From the NCBI GenBank assembly GCA_030593785.1, contig JAUVGM010000169.1, positions 1 through 5,847 of the forward strand: a DNA stretch of 5,847 nt. The letters run 5' to 3'. A program made the translations under genes and the position numbers. Origin of the DNA: Gammaproteobacteria bacterium. Its GTDB lineage: Bacteria > Pseudomonadota > Gammaproteobacteria > UBA6429 > Thiohalophilaceae. A model generated the notes under the pieces. That model saw only the letters and a program-made list of their open reading frames with translations, was not told where the DNA came from and made no database searches. Positions 4,784 through 5,847 of this stretch are shown here, in pieces (positions within the stretch are counted from its first letter, which is position 1; the number at the start of each line of letters is the position of its first letter).

Positions 4784-5581
4784 ATGTTTACAAGCCAGGT
4801 ATTAAAAAACATATTTAAACAATGTATTGATGATCGCTGTCCTCAAATTGCTGCATCACTCGCATATGCCACTCTACTTGCTCTAATCCCTTTAACGGTT
4901 ATAACGTATAAAATATATACAACAGCATTCATTGACCCTGCATGGCAATTAAAAGTCCAAGCCTTCGTATTTGAAAGTCTTTCTCCATCAACCGCTGAAC
5001 AGGTTCGACAGTATTTATTTGATAGCGCAATACAGGCAAACAGTATTAATGTCATCGGTCTTTTTATGCTGCTGATTTCGGTTATTGTAATGATGTTTAC
5101 TATTGATTCAGCATTAAATAGCATTTGGAAAATTAATACACCTCGTTATTTAATGCGGAGAATATTTGTTTATTTAATACTACTCATTTTTGGCCCGCTG
5201 GCGATCTATTTCAGTTTATTTGTTAGTACATATATTGCTTCACTTTCTCTCATCGCAGAATATCTGGGGGAAGCAATAGATGGCGGTATGTTTAATTGGC
5301 TGCCTTTTTTGGTTTTATGGATAGCTTTTACTATGTTGTATAAGTTAGTTCCTGATTGCAAAGTAAAATGGTCACATGCTTTTTCTGGCGGTACGATTGC
5401 AGTTTGTGTGTTTGAGATTGCAAAAAGCATTTTTGCTTTATACCTCAGTTATTTTCAGACGTATGAACTCTTATATGGTGCTTTAGCGTCTATTCCAATT
5501 CTGCTTATTTGGATTTATTTGACCTGGCTAATTGTTTTAATTGGTGCCGAGATTGCTCATTTTATGCAGATAGCTGACTAG
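4784..5581 (+). CDS. YihY/virulence factor BrkB family membrane protein
   Basis: The 265-residue inner-membrane protein has about six hydrophobic segments (near residues 22-45, 88-108, 124-152, 170-187, 200-222 and 232-260). Family signatures are AASLAYATLLALIPL (23-37), the NSIWKINTPR stretch (112-121), YKLVPDCKVKWSHAFSGG (186-203) and the final YGALASIPILLIWIYLTWLIV region (from 231) ending GAEIAH (254-259). It was once thought to be ribonuclease BN, a mistake: that enzyme is Rbn/ElaC. The molecular role of YihY proteins is unknown, though transport or envelope functions are suggested. It is a little shorter than E. coli YihY (about 290), mostly at the C-terminal tail, but appears intact. 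AAGGGAG (4772-4778) lies five bases before the ATG, an excellent SD. The gene follows a terminator, so it needs its own promoter in 4733-4771, where I see no clear one. Confidence 0.92.
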   Translation: MFTSQVLKNIFKQCIDDRCPQIAASLAYATLLALIPLTVITYKIYTTAFIDPAWQLKVQAFVFESLSPSTAEQVRQYLFDSAIQANSINVIGLFMLLISVIVMMFTIDSALNSIWKINTPRYLMRRIFVYLILLIFGPLAIYFSLFVSTYIASLSLIAEYLGEAIDGGMFNWLPFLVLWIAFTMLYKLVPDCKVKWSHAFSGGTIAVCVFEIAKSIFALYLSYFQTYELLYGALASIPILLIWIYLTWLIVLIGAEIAHFMQIAD

Positions 5582-5607
5582 TGGAAAATTTTAGAATTTA
5601 TTTAATC

Positions 5608-5644
5608 GTCAATCTTGACTGTTAACCTCGCATAATTTTGTTAT
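5608..5644 (+). promoter_or_regulatory. Possible promoter and overlapping inverted repeat before the thioredoxin-like gene
   Basis: TTGACT (5615-5620, five of six) and TGTTAT (5639-5644, four of six) are separated by 18 bp and could form a sigma70 promoter 35 bases before the ATG at 5679. The -35 box is half of the inverted repeat GTCAATCTTGAC (5608-5619), whose 5-bp arms are perfect, so a repressor could sit there. This is inference from pattern only. Confidence 0.3.
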
Positions 5645-5678
5645 TCTTGATCATCTTATTTAACTAGTTTTTACTAAT

Positions 5679-5847
5679 ATGAACCATAAAATAAAATTTT
5701 CTTTCATTATGCTCTTACTATCCGTTTTTGCATCAACAGCTTGGGCGGAAGGTGCGAAAGTTCGTGATCCTTATAAACATTTTTTTAATGAAACATGGGG
5801 AGACTTACCTGAAGAATTAAATAAAGCAAAAAAGAGTGGGAAAAAAG
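5679..5847 (+). CDS. Secreted thioredoxin-like protein (SoxW-like), 5' part
   Basis: Fifty-six codons are open to the window edge. The N terminus has a signal peptide: basic MNHKIK, a hydrophobic core of about 13 residues, and a likely signal peptidase I site after STAWA (residues 19-23), releasing EGAKVRDPYKHFF into the periplasm. No lipobox is seen. The mature start, DPYKHFFNETWGDLPEEL followed by NKAKKSGKK, resembles from memory the opening of SoxW-like periplasmic thioredoxins, where a helix of this kind precedes the first strand and the CxxC motif. The CxxC is outside the window, so catalysis cannot be confirmed. No clear SD precedes the ATG (TTTTTACTAAT). It is probably not in an operon with the yihY-like gene, given the 97-bp gap and possible promoter. 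Confidence 0.6.
   Translation, partial: MNHKIKFSFIMLLLSVFASTAWAEGAKVRDPYKHFFNETWGDLPEELNKAKKSGKK

Noticed and set aside
1..5847. Search for tRNA, rRNA, CRISPR arrays, toxin-antitoxin pairs, phage or defence genes
   Set aside because: None was seen by reading both strands; every large open stretch belongs to a housekeeping or envelope family.

Overview
The window is AT-rich and densely coded. It looks like a piece of gammaproteobacterial chromosome. The best evidence is the neighbourhood of a PerM-type membrane protein, Hda (the DnaA inactivator), a YfgD-type ArsC, WrbA and DUF2069. In E. coli, perM, yfgD (arsC) and hda also lie close together. Hda itself is typical of Gammaproteobacteria. 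The last, truncated gene resembles the periplasmic thioredoxins called SoxW-like, which would fit a marine or sulfur-oxidising gammaproteobacterium, but that is inference and I cannot name the genus.

Layout. Positions 1-1207 (+) hold the 3' end of a probable CDP-alcohol phosphatidyltransferase, overlapping by 8 bp a complete PerM/AI-2E-family membrane protein. Positions 1211-1348 are a long imperfect palindrome that fills nearly the whole gap before hda (1360-2031, +). It is flanked by a 5-bp direct repeat and resembles a small non-autonomous mobile or palindromic repeat. Positions 2032-2222 lie between convergent genes and hold three more fold-back structures, two of them repeat-like. Positions 2223-3603 (-) form a compact operon read right to left: arsC (yfgD type), wrbA, DUF2069 membrane protein. 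The arsC stop and wrbA start overlap, and DUF2069 follows after 17 bp.

A divergent intergenic region (3604-3750) separates this operon from three envelope genes on the + strand: a small DUF4398 lipoprotein (3751-4071), a LysM lipoprotein (4261-4683) closed by a clear intrinsic terminator, and a YihY/BrkB-family membrane protein (4784-5581). The window ends inside a secreted thioredoxin-like gene (from 5679).

How the genes fit together. The left part combines phospholipid synthesis, a membrane transporter and replication-initiation control. The minus-strand operon is a small redox set: a thiol reductase, a flavin quinone reductase and a membrane protein of unknown role. The right part makes envelope components. 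Most genes belong to well-known families. I see no defence system, CRISPR array, prophage or toxin-antitoxin pair. The least ordinary parts are the intergenic repeats, especially the 138-bp palindrome, which also carries the only Shine-Dalgarno-like sequence in front of hda.
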